A DNA stretch of 64,000 bases from Acinetobacter sp. WC-141 (GTDB taxonomy: Bacteria > Pseudomonadota > Gammaproteobacteria > Pseudomonadales > Moraxellaceae): assembly GCF_000313935.1 (NCBI RefSeq), contig NZ_AMSS01000020.1, positions 24,064 to 88,063 of the forward strand, given 5' to 3'. The position numbers and the translations under genes are program-made. This document shows positions 37,094-47,602 of the stretch, in pieces (positions within the stretch are counted from its first letter, which is position 1; each line of letters begins with the position of its first letter). Below the pieces are notes generated by a model. The model was given only the letters and a program-made list of their open reading frames with translations. It did not search any database and was not told the origin of the DNA.

Positions 37094-37347
37094 GTGAAAA
37101 AACAGTCCGCACGTTAACCGGCAAAGTCGTAAGTGACAAAATGGATAAATCTATTGTTGTTCTTATTGAACGCCGCGTTCAACACCCGTTGTATGGCAAG
37201 TCAATTCGCCGTTCAACTAAGTTACACGCTCATGATGAGAATAACGTCGCTAAAATTGGTGATGTTGTGACAATCAAAGAAAGCCGCCCAATTTCTAAAA
37301 CTAAAGCTTGGACTTTAGTGGAAGTAGTTGAAGCAGCTGCTGAGTAA
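37090..37347 (+). CDS. rpsQ: 30S ribosomal protein S17
   Basis: S17, 85 aa, is a primary 16S-binding OB-fold protein. [17 protein letters not shown] and [20 protein letters not shown] are canonical. It is the last gene before the 92-bp gap and hairpin that precede rplN, i.e. the end of the S10 unit in the E. coli layout. Confidence 0.98.
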
Positions 37348-37362
37348 TTCGACGTTCTTGTT

Positions 37363-37420
37363 GCATCATCGGTCAATTTCGAGTACTCTTTGAGCCTTTC
37401 GAAATTGTGACCGGTGATGC
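37363..37420 (+). promoter_or_regulatory. Strong RNA hairpin at the S10/spc junction
   Basis: 37363-37373 pairs with 37410-37420 and, after a 2-nt bulge, 37374-37382 pairs with 37399-37407, giving about 20 bp with a 16-nt loop. There is no T run, so it is not an ordinary terminator; an RNase III processing site or regulatory element is more likely. The rplN start is 20 nt downstream. Confidence 0.65.
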
Positions 37421-37439
37421 TCGGTTTTGGAGTAGGGCA

Positions 37440-37808
37440 ATGATTCAAACCGAAACTATGCTCGACGTAGCAGACAACAGTGGTGCTCGCCGCGTACAAT
37501 GTATTAAAGTACTTGGTGGTTCACATCGTCGTTATGCTTCTGTTGGCGACATTATTAAAGTTACTGTAAAAGAAGCAATCCCACGCGCACGTGTTAAAAA
37601 AGGTGACGTGATGAATGCGGTTGTAGTTCGTACTAAATTCGGCATTCGTCGTCCAGATGGTTCTGTGATCCGTTTTGATGATAATGCTGCAGTTATCCTG
37701 AACAACAACAAAGCTCCGATTGCTACTCGTATCTTCGGACCAGTGACTCGTGAACTTCGTACTGAACAGTTCATGAAAATCATTTCATTGGCTCCTGAAG
37801 TTCTATAA
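37440..37808 (+). CDS. rplN: 50S ribosomal protein L14
   Basis: L14, 122 aa from ATG 37440 (GGAGTAGGG upstream), forms intersubunit bridges. [17 protein letters not shown] and [19 protein letters not shown] are canonical. It is the first gene of the spc unit. Confidence 0.98.
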
Positions 37809-37817
37809 GAGGCAATC

Positions 37818-38135
37818 ATGGCTAAGATTAAAAAAGGCGATCAAGTTATTGTGATCGCAGGTAAAGAAAAAGGCAAACAGGGTACTGTATTGTCTGTTTC
37901 TGAAGACCGCGTTAAGGTTGAAGGCCTTAACTTAGTGAAGAAGCATCAAAAGCCGAATCGTGTAACTGGCGCTGAAGGCGGTATCGTTACTCAAGAAGCT
38001 TCGCTTCATATTTCAAACGTGGCAATTTTAAATGCTACAACCCAGAAGGCTGACCGTGTTGGTTACCAAGTGATTGATGGCGTGAAAACTCGCGTTTATA
38101 AATCAAATGGTGAATCAGTGGCGGTAGCGAAGTAA
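37818..38135 (+). CDS. rplX: 50S ribosomal protein L24
   Basis: L24, 105 aa, is an assembly initiator with a KOW motif (KKGDQVIVIAGKEKGKQGTVL). It lies 9 bp after rplN and 15 bp before rplE. Confidence 0.98.
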   Translation: MAKIKKGDQVIVIAGKEKGKQGTVLSVSEDRVKVEGLNLVKKHQKPNRVTGAEGGIVTQEASLHISNVAILNATTQKADRVGYQVIDGVKTRVYKSNGESVAVAK

Positions 38136-38150
38136 TAGGTTGAAAAGGCA

Positions 38151-38687
38151 ATGGCCAGACTTAAAGCACGTTACAATGATGAACTTAAAGCAAAGTTAAA
38201 AGAAGAACTTAGCATTAAGAATGTGATGGAAATTCCACGCATCACAAAAATTACCCTAAACATGGGTGTAGGCGCAGCTGCAACTGATAAGAAATTATTA
38301 GATGGCGCTGTAGTCGACATGCAATTAATTGCTGGTCAAAAACCAGTAATTACACTTGCTCGTAAATCTATCGCAGGTTTTAAAATCCGTGATGGTTGGC
38401 CGATTGGTTGTAAAGTTACTTTACGTGGCGACCAAATGTACGAATTCTTGGATCGTTTGATCTCAATCGCAATCCCTCGTATCCGTGACTTCCGTGGTTT
38501 CTCTTCGAAATCATTTGATGGTCGTGGTAACTACTCGATGGGTTTGAAAGAGCAAATCGTTTTCCCTGAAATCGATTTCGATAAGATTGATCGTATTCGT
38601 GGTATGGATATTACTATTACTACGACTGCTCGAACCGATGACGAAGGCCGTGCGCTTATGCGTGCATTCGGCTTCCCGTTCAAATAA
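38151..38687 (+). CDS. rplE: 50S ribosomal protein L5
   Basis: L5, 178 aa, binds 5S rRNA in the central protuberance. [14 protein letters not shown] and [21 protein letters not shown] are canonical. In E. coli S8 represses translation at the start of this gene; no check of the S8 site was possible by eye. Confidence 0.98.
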   Translation: MARLKARYNDELKAKLKEELSIKNVMEIPRITKITLNMGVGAAATDKKLLDGAVVDMQLIAGQKPVITLARKSIAGFKIRDGWPIGCKVTLRGDQMYEFLDRLISIAIPRIRDFRGFSSKSFDGRGNYSMGLKEQIVFPEIDFDKIDRIRGMDITITTTARTDDEGRALMRAFGFPFK

Positions 38688-38696
38688 GAGGTCGAT

Positions 38697-39002
38697 ATGG
38701 CTAAGAAAGGTATGATTAATCGCGAATTGAAACGCGAAAAAACAGTTGCTAAATACGCTGCAAAACGTGCTGAATTAAAAGCTACAATTGCAAACGTAAA
38801 CGCAAGTGAAGAAGAGCGTTTCGAAGCGACGTTAAAGTTACAAGCATTGCCACGTAATGCATCTCCGGTACGTCTTCGTAACCGTTGTGGTTTAACTGGT
38901 CGTCCTCATGGTTACTTCCGTAAGTTCGGTTTAAGCCGTAACAAATTACGTGACACAGTAATGCAGGGTGATGTGCCAGGCGTTGTTAAGGCAAGCTGGT
39001 AA
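38697..39002 (+). CDS. rpsN: 30S ribosomal protein S14 (zinc-free type)
   Basis: S14, 101 aa, is the long C-minus paralogue without a CxxC zinc site. Its C-terminus [21 protein letters not shown] is canonical. It lies 9 bp after rplE. Confidence 0.98.
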   Translation: MAKKGMINRELKREKTVAKYAAKRAELKATIANVNASEEERFEATLKLQALPRNASPVRLRNRCGLTGRPHGYFRKFGLSRNKLRDTVMQGDVPGVVKASW

Positions 39003-39013
39003 GGAGCGACTAA

Positions 39014-39409
39014 ATGAGTATGCAAGATACCGTTGCCGACATGCTAACACGTGTTCGTAACGCACAAATGGCTAAGAAACAAACTGTTTCTATGCCTTCT
39101 TCTAAGTTGAAAGTTGCTATTGCAAATGTACTTCAACAAGAAGGTTATGTTTCAAACGTAGAAGTTGCTCAAGAAGAGACAAAATCTACTTTGACAATTA
39201 CTTTAAAATATTTCGAAGGCAAACCAGTTATCGAAATGGTTAAGCGCGTAAGCCGTCCAGGTCTTCGCCAATACCGTGGTAAAGATAAACTTCCAAGCGT
39301 TAAGCAAGGTTTAGGTATTGCAATTGTTTCTACAAGCAAAGGCATCATGACTGATCGCGCTGCACGTGCTGCGGGCGTTGGTGGTGAAGTTATTGCTTTT
39401 GTTTCTTAA
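39014..39409 (+). CDS. rpsH: 30S ribosomal protein S8
   Basis: S8, 131 aa, is a central-domain primary binder and the known spc repressor in E. coli. [16 protein letters not shown] and the C-terminal [20 protein letters not shown] are canonical. Confidence 0.98.
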   Translation: MSMQDTVADMLTRVRNAQMAKKQTVSMPSSKLKVAIANVLQQEGYVSNVEVAQEETKSTLTITLKYFEGKPVIEMVKRVSRPGLRQYRGKDKLPSVKQGLGIAIVSTSKGIMTDRAARAAGVGGEVIAFVS

Positions 39410-39422
39410 TAGGTGATTCCTC

Positions 39423-39956
39423 ATGTCTCGTGTGGCTAAAGCCCCAGTAACTGTACCGAATGGTGTAACAGTTACTCAGAACGGCCGGCAGGTCGAGGTG
39501 AAAGGCAGCAAAGGTACGTTGTCTTTCAACCTGCATGCGCTGGTCGAGCTAAAACAGGAAGAAGGTAAACTTCAACTTGCTCCAGTTAAAGAATCGAAAG
39601 ATGCTTGGATGCAAGCTGGTACTGCTCGCGCTGTATTGAATAACCTTGTAAAAGGGGTTAGTGAAGGCTTCGAACGTAAGTTGCAGCTAGTTGGTGTTGG
39701 TTATAAAGCTGCGGTTAAGGGTACTGTTGTAAACCTTAACCTTGGTTACTCACACCCAATTGACTACGCTTTACCTGAAAGTGTAACAGCGGAAACTCCA
39801 ACTGCAACTGAGATCATTTTGAAATCAGCAAACAAGCAGTTGTTAGGTCAAGTAGCGGCAGAAATCCGTGCGTATCGTTCTCCTGAACCATATAAAGGTA
39901 AAGGTGTTCGTTATTCGGATGAAGTCATTCTTCGTAAAGAAGCTAAGAAGAAATAA
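39423..39956 (+). CDS. rplF: 50S ribosomal protein L6
   Basis: L6, 177 aa, sits near the factor-binding centre. [26 protein letters not shown] and [16 protein letters not shown] are canonical. Confidence 0.98.
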   Translation: MSRVAKAPVTVPNGVTVTQNGRQVEVKGSKGTLSFNLHALVELKQEEGKLQLAPVKESKDAWMQAGTARAVLNNLVKGVSEGFERKLQLVGVGYKAAVKGTVVNLNLGYSHPIDYALPESVTAETPTATEIILKSANKQLLGQVAAEIRAYRSPEPYKGKGVRYSDEVILRKEAKKK

Positions 39957-39970
39957 GGCGCGAGGTTCTT

Positions 39971-40321
39971 ATGAACGAAAAGAAACAAACCCGTTTGCGT
40001 CGTGCGAAAAGCACACGCTTGCACATCCGTGCATTGGGTGCGACTCGTTTGTGTGTAAACCGCACTCCGCGTCACATCTATGCTCAAGTTATTTCAGCAG
40101 ATGGTGGCAAAGTTTTAGCACAAGCTTCAACTTTGGATGCATCTTTACGTAGCGGTACTACAGGTAATGTAGACGCTGCTACTAAAGTAGGTGCTTTAAT
40201 CGCAGAGCGCGCGAAAGCAGCTGGTGTAACTAAAGTTGCATTTGACCGTTCTGGTTTTAAATATCATGGTCGTATCAAAGCCTTGGCTGATGCTGCTCGT
40301 GAAAACGGCTTGGAGTTCTAA
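39971..40321 (+). CDS. rplR: 50S ribosomal protein L18
   Basis: L18, 116 aa, binds 5S r[19 protein letters not shown] and the C-terminal [20 protein letters not shown] are canonical. Two bases before rpsE. Confidence 0.98.
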   Translation: MNEKKQTRLRRAKSTRLHIRALGATRLCVNRTPRHIYAQVISADGGKVLAQASTLDASLRSGTTGNVDAATKVGALIAERAKAAGVTKVAFDRSGFKYHGRIKALADAARENGLEF

Positions 40322-40323
40322 TC

Positions 40324-40821
40324 ATGGCTAAAGTTGAACAAAACGAAGGTCTTGTTGAAAAGCTGGTTGCCGTTGATCGTGTAGCCAAAGTTGTTAAGGG
40401 CGGTCGTATCTTCTCTTTCACAGCATTAACTGTTGTGGGTGATGGTAATGGTCGTGTTGGTTTTGGTCGTGGTAAAGCACGTGAAGTTCCAGCTGCTATT
40501 TCTAAAGCACTTGAAGCTGCGCGTCGCAACATGATTACTGTAGACCTTGCTGGTACTACTTTACAACACCCTGTGAATGCTCGTCATGGTGCAAGCCGTG
40601 TATACATGCAACCTGCTTCTGAAGGTACTGGCGTAATCGCTGGTGGCGCAATGCGTGCCGTTCTAGAAGCTGCAGGCGTGCATAACGTACTTGCTAAATG
40701 TTATGGTTCTACTAATGCTGCAAACGTAGTAAACGCAACTTTCAAAGGTTTGCGTGATATGACTTCTCCTGAGAAAGTCGCTGCGAAACGTGGTAAATCA
40801 GTAGCAGAAATTCAAGGGTAA
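40324..40821 (+). CDS. rpsE: 30S ribosomal protein S5
   Basis: S5, 165 aa, influences decoding accuracy. The dsRNA-binding segment [19 protein letters not shown] and [18 protein letters not shown] are canonical, with wild-type appearance around the spectinomycin loop. Confidence 0.98.
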   Translation: MAKVEQNEGLVEKLVAVDRVAKVVKGGRIFSFTALTVVGDGNGRVGFGRGKAREVPAAISKALEAARRNMITVDLAGTTLQHPVNARHGASRVYMQPASEGTGVIAGGAMRAVLEAAGVHNVLAKCYGSTNAANVVNATFKGLRDMTSPEKVAAKRGKSVAEIQG

Positions 40822-40827
40822 TCAATC

Positions 40828-41004
40828 ATGAAAACGATTAAAGTTACCCAGACTAAATCTTCTTCACATCGCTTGAAAAATCACAAGCTTTGCTTACAAG
40901 GTTTAGGTCTGCGTCGTATTGGTCATACTGTAGAAGTGCAAGATACGCCTTCTAACCGCGGTATGGTCAACAAAGTCTACTATATGGTTAGTGTAGAGGA
41001 ATAA
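40828..41004 (+). CDS. rpmD: 50S ribosomal protein L30
   Basis: A 58-codon ORF from ATG 40828 to TAA 41002-41004 encodes a protein starting [14 protein letters not shown] with core [20 protein letters not shown], canonical for L30. It lies 6 bp after rpsE and 3 bp before rplO and is short enough to be missed by length-filtered gene finding. Confidence 0.97.
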   Translation: MKTIKVTQTKSSSHRLKNHKLCLQGLGLRRIGHTVEVQDTPSNRGMVNKVYYMVSVEE

Positions 41005-41007
41005 GCC

Positions 41008-41448
41008 ATGACTCTGCGTTTAAATGAGCTTGCGCCTGCAGAAGGTGCAAAACGTGAAAACCGTCGTTTAGGCCGTGGTATCGGTTCTGGCGTTGGTAAG
41101 ACCGGTGGCCGTGGTGTCAAAGGTCAAAAATCACGTAAAAGTGGTGGCGTTCGTCCAGGCTTTGAAGGCGGTCAAACAGCGATTTATCGTCGTTTACCTA
41201 AATTCGGTTTCACTAGCCAAATCGCTTTAAAAACTGCTGAAGTACGTTTATCTGAGTTAAGCAAAGTTGAAGGCGACATCGTTAGCCTAGAAACTTTGAA
41301 AGCTGCGAATGTTGTTCGTCGTGACCAAATTCGTGCTCGTATCGTACTTTCTGGTGAAATCACTCGTGCATTCACTGTTCAAGGTGTTGCATTGACTAAA
41401 GGCGCTAAAGCTGCGATTGAAGCAGCTGGCGGCAAAGTCGAGGAGTAA
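41008..41448 (+). CDS. rplO: 50S ribosomal protein L15
   Basis: L15, 146 aa, is a late-assembly protein. [20 protein letters not shown] and [17 protein letters not shown] are canonical. Confidence 0.98.
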   Translation: MTLRLNELAPAEGAKRENRRLGRGIGSGVGKTGGRGVKGQKSRKSGGVRPGFEGGQTAIYRRLPKFGFTSQIALKTAEVRLSELSKVEGDIVSLETLKAANVVRRDQIRARIVLSGEITRAFTVQGVALTKGAKAAIEAAGGKVEE

Positions 41449-41454
41449 TCTCGA

Positions 41455-42813
41455 GTGTCTATGTCTCCTAGTTCTTCAGGTCATGTCAACATGATGAAAG
41501 GTCAGCCATTTCATGTGAAATATCGTGAAATTATTCGCCGGATGAGTTTTCTAATCGGTGCATTGCTGGTCTTTCGACTAGGAGCGCATATTCCAGTACC
41601 AGGCATTAATAATGCTGCGTTAGAAAATTTATTTCATGCGAACCAAGGAACTATTCTTGGGCTATTCAATATGTTTTCTGGCGGTGCTTTAGAGCGAATG
41701 TCTATTCTTGCTTTAGGAATTATGCCTTACATTTCTGCATCAATTATTGTGCAGTTAATGTCTACGGTAATTCCTTCACTAGAATCCTTGAAAAAGGAAG
41801 GTGAGCAAGGTAAGCGTAAAATTAATCAATATACGCGTCAGGGTACATTATTGCTTGCAGTGGTTCAGGCAGTTGGTATGTGCGCAGGTTTGATTGGTCA
41901 GGGTATAACTCTGTCAGTTGGCCTTGAGTTTTATATACCAGCAGTTACATCACTTGTCGCTGGAACTATGTTCTTAATGTGGCTAGGTGAACAAATCACT
42001 GAAAGAGGTATTGGTAACGGTATCTCAATGATTATTTTTGCTGGTATTGTTTCTGGTTTGCCTAAATTAATTATGCAATCAGTTTCATCAGTAGATAATG
42101 GTCAGACAAGCTTAATTGGTCTTGTGATCTTTGGTCTTTTGTCTGTAGGTGTATTGGCTGCCATTGTGTTTATTGAAAAAGCACAACGTCGTATTCCAGT
42201 AAACTATGCACAAAAGCAGCAAGGTCGTCGTATATTTACGGCACAGCAGACACATTTGCCATTGAAAATTAATATGGCTGGTGTGATTCCTGCGATTTTT
42301 GCAAGTTCTTTACTATTGTTCCCAGCGAGTCTTGGTCAATGGGTAGGAAGTGCAGATGCAAATGCTGGATTCATTAAGCGTAGCTTACAAGATTTAGCTT
42401 TAGTATTGTCGCCTGGACAGCCTTTGTATTTGGTGCTCTTTGGTGCGTTAATTATCTTTTTCTGTTACTTTTATACGGCTTTAGTATTTAGCCCTAAGGA
42501 AGTATCAGAAAATCTAAAACGCAGCGGAGCTTATGTGCCTGGTATTCGCCCAGGTGAGCAAACTGCTCGTTACTTAGATCATATTCTTAATCGTTTGACG
42601 TTTATTGGTGCGATTTATATTACGGTCATTTGTTTAATGCCAATGATTCTACAAAGTTCTTTTGGAATCCCATTCTCTTTGGGTGGTACATCATTACTAA
42701 TCGTAGTTGTCGTTGTTATGGACTTTATGGCTCAGCTACAAGCGCACTTAACATCTCATCAATATGATAATCAAACATTAATGAGAAAAACGACTGCTCA
42801 TCCTAAGGGATAA
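41455..42813 (+). CDS. secY: Preprotein translocase subunit SecY
   Basis: SecY is the pore of the SecYEG channel, with ten transmembrane helices. It is 452 aa from GTG 41455, 9 nt after AGGAG; ATG 41461 is too far from that site. Motifs [13 protein letters not shown] (plug region), [27 protein letters not shown] and the cytoplasmic loop [18 protein letters not shown] are present. Confidence 0.98.
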
Positions 42814-42833
42814 GCGCACTTAGAGGTTTCATC

Positions 42834-42950
42834 ATGAAAGTACAAGCTTCTGTAAAGAAAATTTGTGGTAGCTGTAAAGTTATCCGTCGTAATGGGGTTA
42901 TTCGCGTAATTTGTAGCGCAGAACCTCGTCATAAGCAGCGTCAAGGTTAA
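42834..42950 (+). CDS. rpmJ: 50S ribosomal protein L36 (zinc type)
   Basis: A 38-codon ORF from ATG 42834 encodes [18 protein letters not shown], with zinc ligands Cys11, Cys14, Cys27 and His33, the C-plus form. It lies 20 bp after secY and is the last gene before the 105-bp gap that opens the alpha unit. Confidence 0.97.
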
Positions 42951-42965
42951 TCTAATCAAGACCTG

Positions 42966-43021
42966 TTGATTTCAGTAGGCGAATTGGGTTAATATCCGCC
43001 CCTCAAGATTTTGTGGGGCGG
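42966..43021 (+). promoter_or_regulatory. Alpha operon promoter and leader hairpin
   Basis: TTGATT (42966-42971), a 17-bp spacer and TTAATA (42989-42994) form a possible promoter. A GC-rich hairpin CCGCCCC/GGGGCGG (42996-43002 with 43015-43021) follows. If the promoter is used the hairpin lies at the 5' end of the transcript, like the CCCTC/GAGGG hairpin at the S10 start. Otherwise it marks the secY-rpsM junction, where E. coli has the S4 regulatory site. Confidence 0.5.
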
Positions 43022-43055
43022 TTGATTATCTCTACTGCCTTTTTGGAGAAAGTGA

Positions 43056-43412
43056 ATGGCTCGTATTGCCGGTGTAAACATTCCGGATAACAAGCATGCT
43101 GTTATCTCCCTCACTTACATCTTTGGTGTCGGTCGCCATACTGCTAAGAATATCTTAGCTACAGTTGGTATTACTGAAACTACTAAGATCCGTGAGTTGG
43201 ACGATGCTCAGCTTGATGCGATTCGTGCAGAAGTTGCTAAGGTTCCTACCGAAGGTGACTTACGTCGCGAAATTTCCATGAACATTAAACGTTTAATGGA
43301 TTTGGGTTGCTATCGCGGCCTTCGCCATCGTCGCAGCTTGCCTGTCCGTGGTCAACGCACCAAAACTAACGCACGTACCCGTAAAGGTCCGCGCAAACCG
43401 ATTAAAAAGTAA
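43056..43412 (+). CDS. rpsM: 30S ribosomal protein S13
   Basis: S13, 118 aa, contacts the P-site tRNA and forms subunit bridges. [18 protein letters not shown] and [20 protein letters not shown] are canonical. Start ATG 43056 follows TTGGAGAAAG. Confidence 0.98.
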   Translation: MARIAGVNIPDNKHAVISLTYIFGVGRHTAKNILATVGITETTKIRELDDAQLDAIRAEVAKVPTEGDLRREISMNIKRLMDLGCYRGLRHRRSLPVRGQRTKTNARTRKGPRKPIKK

Positions 43413-43431
43413 GATTTCTGGAAGCTAAAAG

Positions 43432-43818
43432 ATGGCTAAAGATACTCGCACACGCAAGAAGGTCACTCGTACCGTCTCTGAAGGTGTTGCACACATTCAC
43501 GCGTCTTTTAATAACACCATTGTTACGATTACTGATCGTCAAGGTAATGCATTGGCTTGGGCCACCTCTGGTGGACAAGGCTTCCGTGGTTCACGTAAAT
43601 CAACTCCGTTTGCTGCTCAGGTAGCTGCTGAAGTTGCTGGTAAAGCAGCTTTAGATTACGGTTTGAAAAATCTGGATGTCCTTGTAAAAGGTCCTGGTCC
43701 AGGTCGTGAGTCTGCGGTTCGTGCATTAGGCGCAGTGGGTTATAAAATTAACAGCATTACCGATGTGACGCCAATTCCTCACAACGGTTGCCGTCCACCT
43801 AAAAAACGTCGCGTGTAA
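43432..43818 (+). CDS. rpsK: 30S ribosomal protein S11
   Basis: S11, 128 aa, lies at the platform near the mRNA exit. [20 protein letters not shown] and the C-terminal [20 protein letters not shown] are canonical. Confidence 0.98.
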
Positions 43819-43830
43819 GGAGAAACATTC

Positions 43831-44457
43831 ATGGCTCGTTATATTGGTCCAAAATGCAAACTCTCTCGCCGCGAAGGGACAGACCTGCAACTTAAATCTG
43901 GCGTTAAACCATTTGACGTCAAAACTAAAAAAGCTAACAAAGCACCTGGTCAACATGGTCAGGCACGCGGTGGTAAGCAATCTGAGTATTCACTACAATT
44001 ACGTGAAAAACAAAAAGTCCGTCGTATTTACGGTGTGTTAGAACGTCAATTTAGTAACTACTATAAAGAAGCAGCTCGTGTTAAAGGCGCAACAGGTGAG
44101 AACTTGTTGAAATTGCTTGAAAGCCGTCTTGATAACGTTGTTTATCGCATGGGTTTTGGTTCTACACGTGCAGAAGCTCGTCAGTTAGTAAGTCACCGTA
44201 GCATTACTTTGAATGGTCGTCGTGTAAACATCGCATCTATTCAAGTTAAAGCTGGTGATGTAATTGCGGTTCACGAAGGTGCTAAACAACAGTTGCGTAT
44301 TAAAAACGCGATTGAGTTAGCTGCACAACGTGGTATTCCAGCTTGGATGGATGTTGATCATTCTAAGCTTGAAGGTACGTTTAAAGCTGCACCAGATCGT
44401 GCTGATTTACCTGCTGAAATCAATGAAAGCTTGATTGTAGAATTGTATTCTAAATAA
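43831..44457 (+). CDS. rpsD: 30S ribosomal protein S4
   Basis: S4, 208 aa, initiates 30S assembly and in E. coli represses the alpha operon. [14 protein letters not shown] and the S4-type RNA-binding domain [20 protein letters not shown] are canonical. Confidence 0.98.
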   Translation: MARYIGPKCKLSRREGTDLQLKSGVKPFDVKTKKANKAPGQHGQARGGKQSEYSLQLREKQKVRRIYGVLERQFSNYYKEAARVKGATGENLLKLLESRLDNVVYRMGFGSTRAEARQLVSHRSITLNGRRVNIASIQVKAGDVIAVHEGAKQQLRIKNAIELAAQRGIPAWMDVDHSKLEGTFKAAPDRADLPAEINESLIVELYSK

Positions 44458-44474
44458 TCCTTGAGGTAGCAATA

Positions 44475-45482
44475 ATGACGCGTACTGCAAACGAGTTTCT
44501 AACTCCGCAAGCGATCAAGGTCGAAGCGGTTAGCGGGACCTCGGCAAAAGTGATTCTAGAACCTTTAGAGCGTGGTTTTGGCCACACTCTAGGTAATGCT
44601 TTACGTCGCATTCTATTGTCTTCTTTACCTGGCGCTGCTGTGGTTGAAGTGGAAATAGAAGGTGTCGAGCACGAGTACAGTACTTTAGAAGGCTTGCAGC
44701 AGGACATCGTCGAGCTCTTGCTGAACCTAAAAGGATTGTCTATTAAGCTGTTCGATCAAAATGAAGCATATTTAACATTAGAGAAACAAGGTCCTGGCGA
44801 AATTACTGCTGCTGACCTTCGTTTACCTCATAATGTTGAAGTGGTTAATCCAGAACATTTGATTGGTACTTTGAGTGCTTCAGGCTCATTAAAAATGCGC
44901 TTGAAAGTTGCTCAAGGTCGTGGTTATGAAACATCTGATTCTCGTTTCCCTGAAGGCGAAACACGTCCTGTTGGTCGTTTGCAATTAGATGCTTCTTATA
45001 GCCCGATTAAACGTGTGTCTTACACCGTTGAAAACGCGCGTGTAGAACAACGTACCGATTTAGATAAACTGGTAATCGACCTCGAGACAAATGGAACGGT
45101 TGATCCTGAAGAAGCAATCCGTAAAGCGGCAACAATCTTGCAACAACAAATTGCAATTTTTGTTGATCTTCAGAAAGACCAAACTCCAGTTGCTCAAGAG
45201 CCTCGTGAAGAAGTTGACCCAATCTTGCTTCGCCCAGTAGATGATCTAGAGCTTACTGTTCGTTCTGCTAACTGTTTGAAAGCAGAAAATATTTACTACA
45301 TTGGTGATCTTGTTCAACGTACTGAAGTTGAGTTGTTAAAAACTCCTAACCTTGGTAAAAAATCGTTAACAGAGATCAAAGATGTTTTGGCATCGAAAGG
45401 CTTACAACTCGGTATGCGTCTTGAAAACTGGCCACCAGCTAGTCTTCGTATGGACGACCGTTTTGCCTATCGTAGCCGTTAA
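44475..45482 (+). CDS. rpoA: RNA polymerase alpha subunit
   Basis: Alpha, 335 aa, has an N-terminal assembly domain ([21 protein letters not shown]) and a C-terminal domain that binds UP elements and activators ([20 protein letters not shown]...[13 protein letters not shown]). It lies between rpsD and rplQ, the standard alpha layout. Confidence 0.98.
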   Translation: MTRTANEFLTPQAIKVEAVSGTSAKVILEPLERGFGHTLGNALRRILLSSLPGAAVVEVEIEGVEHEYSTLEGLQQDIVELLLNLKGLSIKLFDQNEAYLTLEKQGPGEITAADLRLPHNVEVVNPEHLIGTLSASGSLKMRLKVAQGRGYETSDSRFPEGETRPVGRLQLDASYSPIKRVSYTVENARVEQRTDLDKLVIDLETNGTVDPEEAIRKAATILQQQIAIFVDLQKDQTPVAQEPREEVDPILLRPVDDLELTVRSANCLKAENIYYIGDLVQRTEVELLKTPNLGKKSLTEIKDVLASKGLQLGMRLENWPPASLRMDDRFAYRSR

Positions 45483-45500
45483 TTAAGTAGGACTATCACC

Positions 45501-45878
45501 ATGCGTCATCGTAATAGTGGTGTGAAATTAGGCCGTACAAGCAGCCATCGTAAAGCGATGTTCCAAAACTTGGCTAATTCTTTATTTGAACACGAGTTGA
45601 TCAAAACAACTGTGCCTAAAGCTAAAGAATTACGTCGTGTTGCTGAGCCTTTAATCACTCTAGCAAAAAACGATACTGTAGCAAATCGTCGTTTAGCATT
45701 TGCTCGTACTCGTAATGCTGCAACTGTAGGTAAATTATTTACCGTACTCGGCCCTCGTTACAAAGAACGTAACGGCGGTTATCTACGTGTTCTTAAAGCG
45801 GGCTTCCGTGCTGGTGATGCAGCACCGATGGCTTACGTTGAGCTTGTAGATCGTGAAGTGAACACTTCAGCTGAATAA
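45501..45878 (+). CDS. rplQ: 50S ribosomal protein L17
   Basis: L17, 125 aa, ends the alpha operon. [20 protein letters not shown] is canonical. A strong terminator follows. Confidence 0.98.
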   Translation: MRHRNSGVKLGRTSSHRKAMFQNLANSLFEHELIKTTVPKAKELRRVAEPLITLAKNDTVANRRLAFARTRNAATVGKLFTVLGPRYKERNGGYLRVLKAGFRAGDAAPMAYVELVDREVNTSAE

Positions 45879-45892
45879 TTGATTTTATTCAA

Positions 45893-45921
45893 AAAAAGAC
45901 CGGTTTTATACCGGTCTTTTT
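45893..45921 (+). terminator. Intrinsic terminator of the alpha operon
   Basis: Stem AAAAAGACCGG/CCGGTCTTTTT with a 7-nt loop lies 14 bp after the rplQ stop. Confidence 0.92.
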
Positions 45922-45984
45922 TATTTTTAATAATTAATAAAATTATAAAAATGTCCCCAAGTGACATAAAAAAACGGATAAACG

Positions 45985-46011
45985 GTCAAACTTGACATTG
46001 TGTATTGTCAA
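45985..46011 (+). promoter_or_regulatory. Operator-like half-sites upstream of almA
   Basis: GTCAA-AC-TTGAC (45985-45996) and TTGACA-n8-TGTCAA (45992-46011) give three overlapping TTGAC/GTCAA half-sites within 27 bp, about 50 bp before the almA ATG. A regulator site fits, and TTGACA could double as a -35 box, but no well-spaced -10 is evident. Confidence 0.45.
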
Positions 46012-46060
46012 AATTGTGCTTTAATAAACTTATATTCTCAACAATGGGTATAAAAATAAA

Positions 46061-47551
46061 ATGGAAAAGCAAGTTGATATTTTAATCATTGGCGCAGGTA
46101 TCTCAGGAATTGGAATTGCTGCTCATTTATCAAAAAATTCTCCACAACGCCAATTTGAAATTTTAGAGCGTCGTGAATCTTTTGGTGGAACATGGGATCT
46201 TTTCCGTTATCCTGGCATTCGCTCAGACTCAGATATGTCTACATTCGGTTTTAATTTTAAACCATGGTGTAAAGCGAATGTATTAGCTGATGGTGCTTCT
46301 ATTAAAGGATATTTAGGCGAAGTAATTGATGAATATAAATTAAAAGAAAAAATTCACTTTGGTCATCGTGTACTTTCTGCTAATTATGATTCTGAATCAA
46401 AGAAATGGCAGGTAGTAATTGAGGATAGTAAGAAGAAACAACAGACTTGGATTGCTAATTTTGTTGTAGGGTGTACTGGTTATTATAATTATGATCAGGG
46501 ATATGCTCCTTCTTTCCCAAATCAAGAAGCGTTTAAAGGACAACTCATTCATCCACAGCATTGGCCTGAGAATTTAGATTATACAGGTAAAAAGGTCGTT
46601 ATTATTGGTAGTGGCGCAACAGCAATTACTTTAGTACCGGCAATGGCCAAAGGTGGAGCTGGTCACGTTACTATGTTGCAGCGTTCACCAACATATATTG
46701 CTAGTGTACCGTCTATCGACTTCATCTATGAAAAAACTCGTAAATTTATGTCTGAAGAGACAGCTTATAAATTTACCCGTGCACGTAATATTGGTATGCA
46801 ACGCGCTATTTATGCGTTATCTCAGAAACATCCGAAGACTGTACGTCGCTTACTCTTAAAAGCAATTGAAGTGCAGTTAAAGGGCAAAGTTGATATGAAG
46901 CACTTTACACCTTCATATAATCCTTGGGATCAACGTCTGTGTGTAGTACCTGATGGTGACTTATTTAAGATTTTGCGTGAAGGGAAAGCGAGTGTAGAAA
47001 CAGATCAAATTGAGAAATTTACTGAAAAGGGTATTTTACTTAAATCTGGTAAACACCTTGACGCGGATATCGTGATTTCTGCAACAGGTTTACAAGTACA
47101 GATTATGGGTGGTGTTCAGGCTACTCTTGATGGAAAACCAATCAACTCATCTGAACATATGCTTTATAACGGCATAATGCTAAGCGATGTACCGAATATG
47201 GCTATGATTATTGGCTATGTAAATGCATCATGGACGCTTAAAGTTGATATTGCTGCTGAATATATTTGTCGCTTATTAAATTATATGGACAAAAATAGTT
47301 ATGATGAAGTGATTCCATCGGGTGATAAAACTGTGATGGAAGAAGATACCGTAATGGGTAAACTATCTTCAGGCTATATTAACCGTGCAGCACATGAACT
47401 TCCAAAACAAGGTAAGCGTGCTCCATGGCAGGTGACCAATAATTATTTAGAAGATAGAAAGTCCCTGAAAAATGCAAAATTTGACGATGGTATTCTCCAT
47501 TTCCATAAACGTTCTGAAACGAATGAGCGTAAGCCAAAATTAGTATCTTAA
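46061..47551 (+). CDS. almA: Flavin-binding monooxygenase AlmA (long-chain alkane degradation)
   Basis: AlmA-type flavoproteins are needed for growth of Acinetobacter on very long n-alkanes. This 496-residue protein has the FAD loop GAGISGIG (residues 11-18), FGGTWD, the Baeyer-Villiger fingerprint FxGxxxHxxxWP exactly (FKGQLIHPQHWP, residues 158-169), and the NADPH loop GSGATAITL. It is transcribed alone. The acyl-CoA dehydrogenase gene converging on it is functionally compatible with alkane oxidation. Assignment to AlmA rests on recalled similarity along the full length. Confidence 0.85.
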   Translation: MEKQVDILIIGAGISGIGIAAHLSKNSPQRQFEILERRESFGGTWDLFRYPGIRSDSDMSTFGFNFKPWCKANVLADGASIKGYLGEVIDEYKLKEKIHFGHRVLSANYDSESKKWQVVIEDSKKKQQTWIANFVVGCTGYYNYDQGYAPSFPNQEAFKGQLIHPQHWPENLDYTGKKVVIIGSGATAITLVPAMAKGGAGHVTMLQRSPTYIASVPSIDFIYEKTRKFMSEETAYKFTRARNIGMQRAIYALSQKHPKTVRRLLLKAIEVQLKGKVDMKHFTPSYNPWDQRLCVVPDGDLFKILREGKASVETDQIEKFTEKGILLKSGKHLDADIVISATGLQVQIMGGVQATLDGKPINSSEHMLYNGIMLSDVPNMAMIIGYVNASWTLKVDIAAEYICRLLNYMDKNSYDEVIPSGDKTVMEEDTVMGKLSSGYINRAAHELPKQGKRAPWQVTNNYLEDRKSLKNAKFDDGILHFHKRSETNERKPKLVS

Positions 47552-47564
47552 ATTATATTGAATA

Positions 47565-47593
47565 AAGAAAAGGGGCGTAATGCCCCTTTTCTT
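47565..47593. terminator. Bidirectional intrinsic terminator
   Basis: Stem AAGAAAAGGGGC/GCCCCTTTTCTT (12 bp) with a 5-nt loop lies between convergent almA and the acyl-CoA dehydrogenase gene. Confidence 0.9.
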
Positions 47594-47602
47594 ATGAAGG
47601 TA

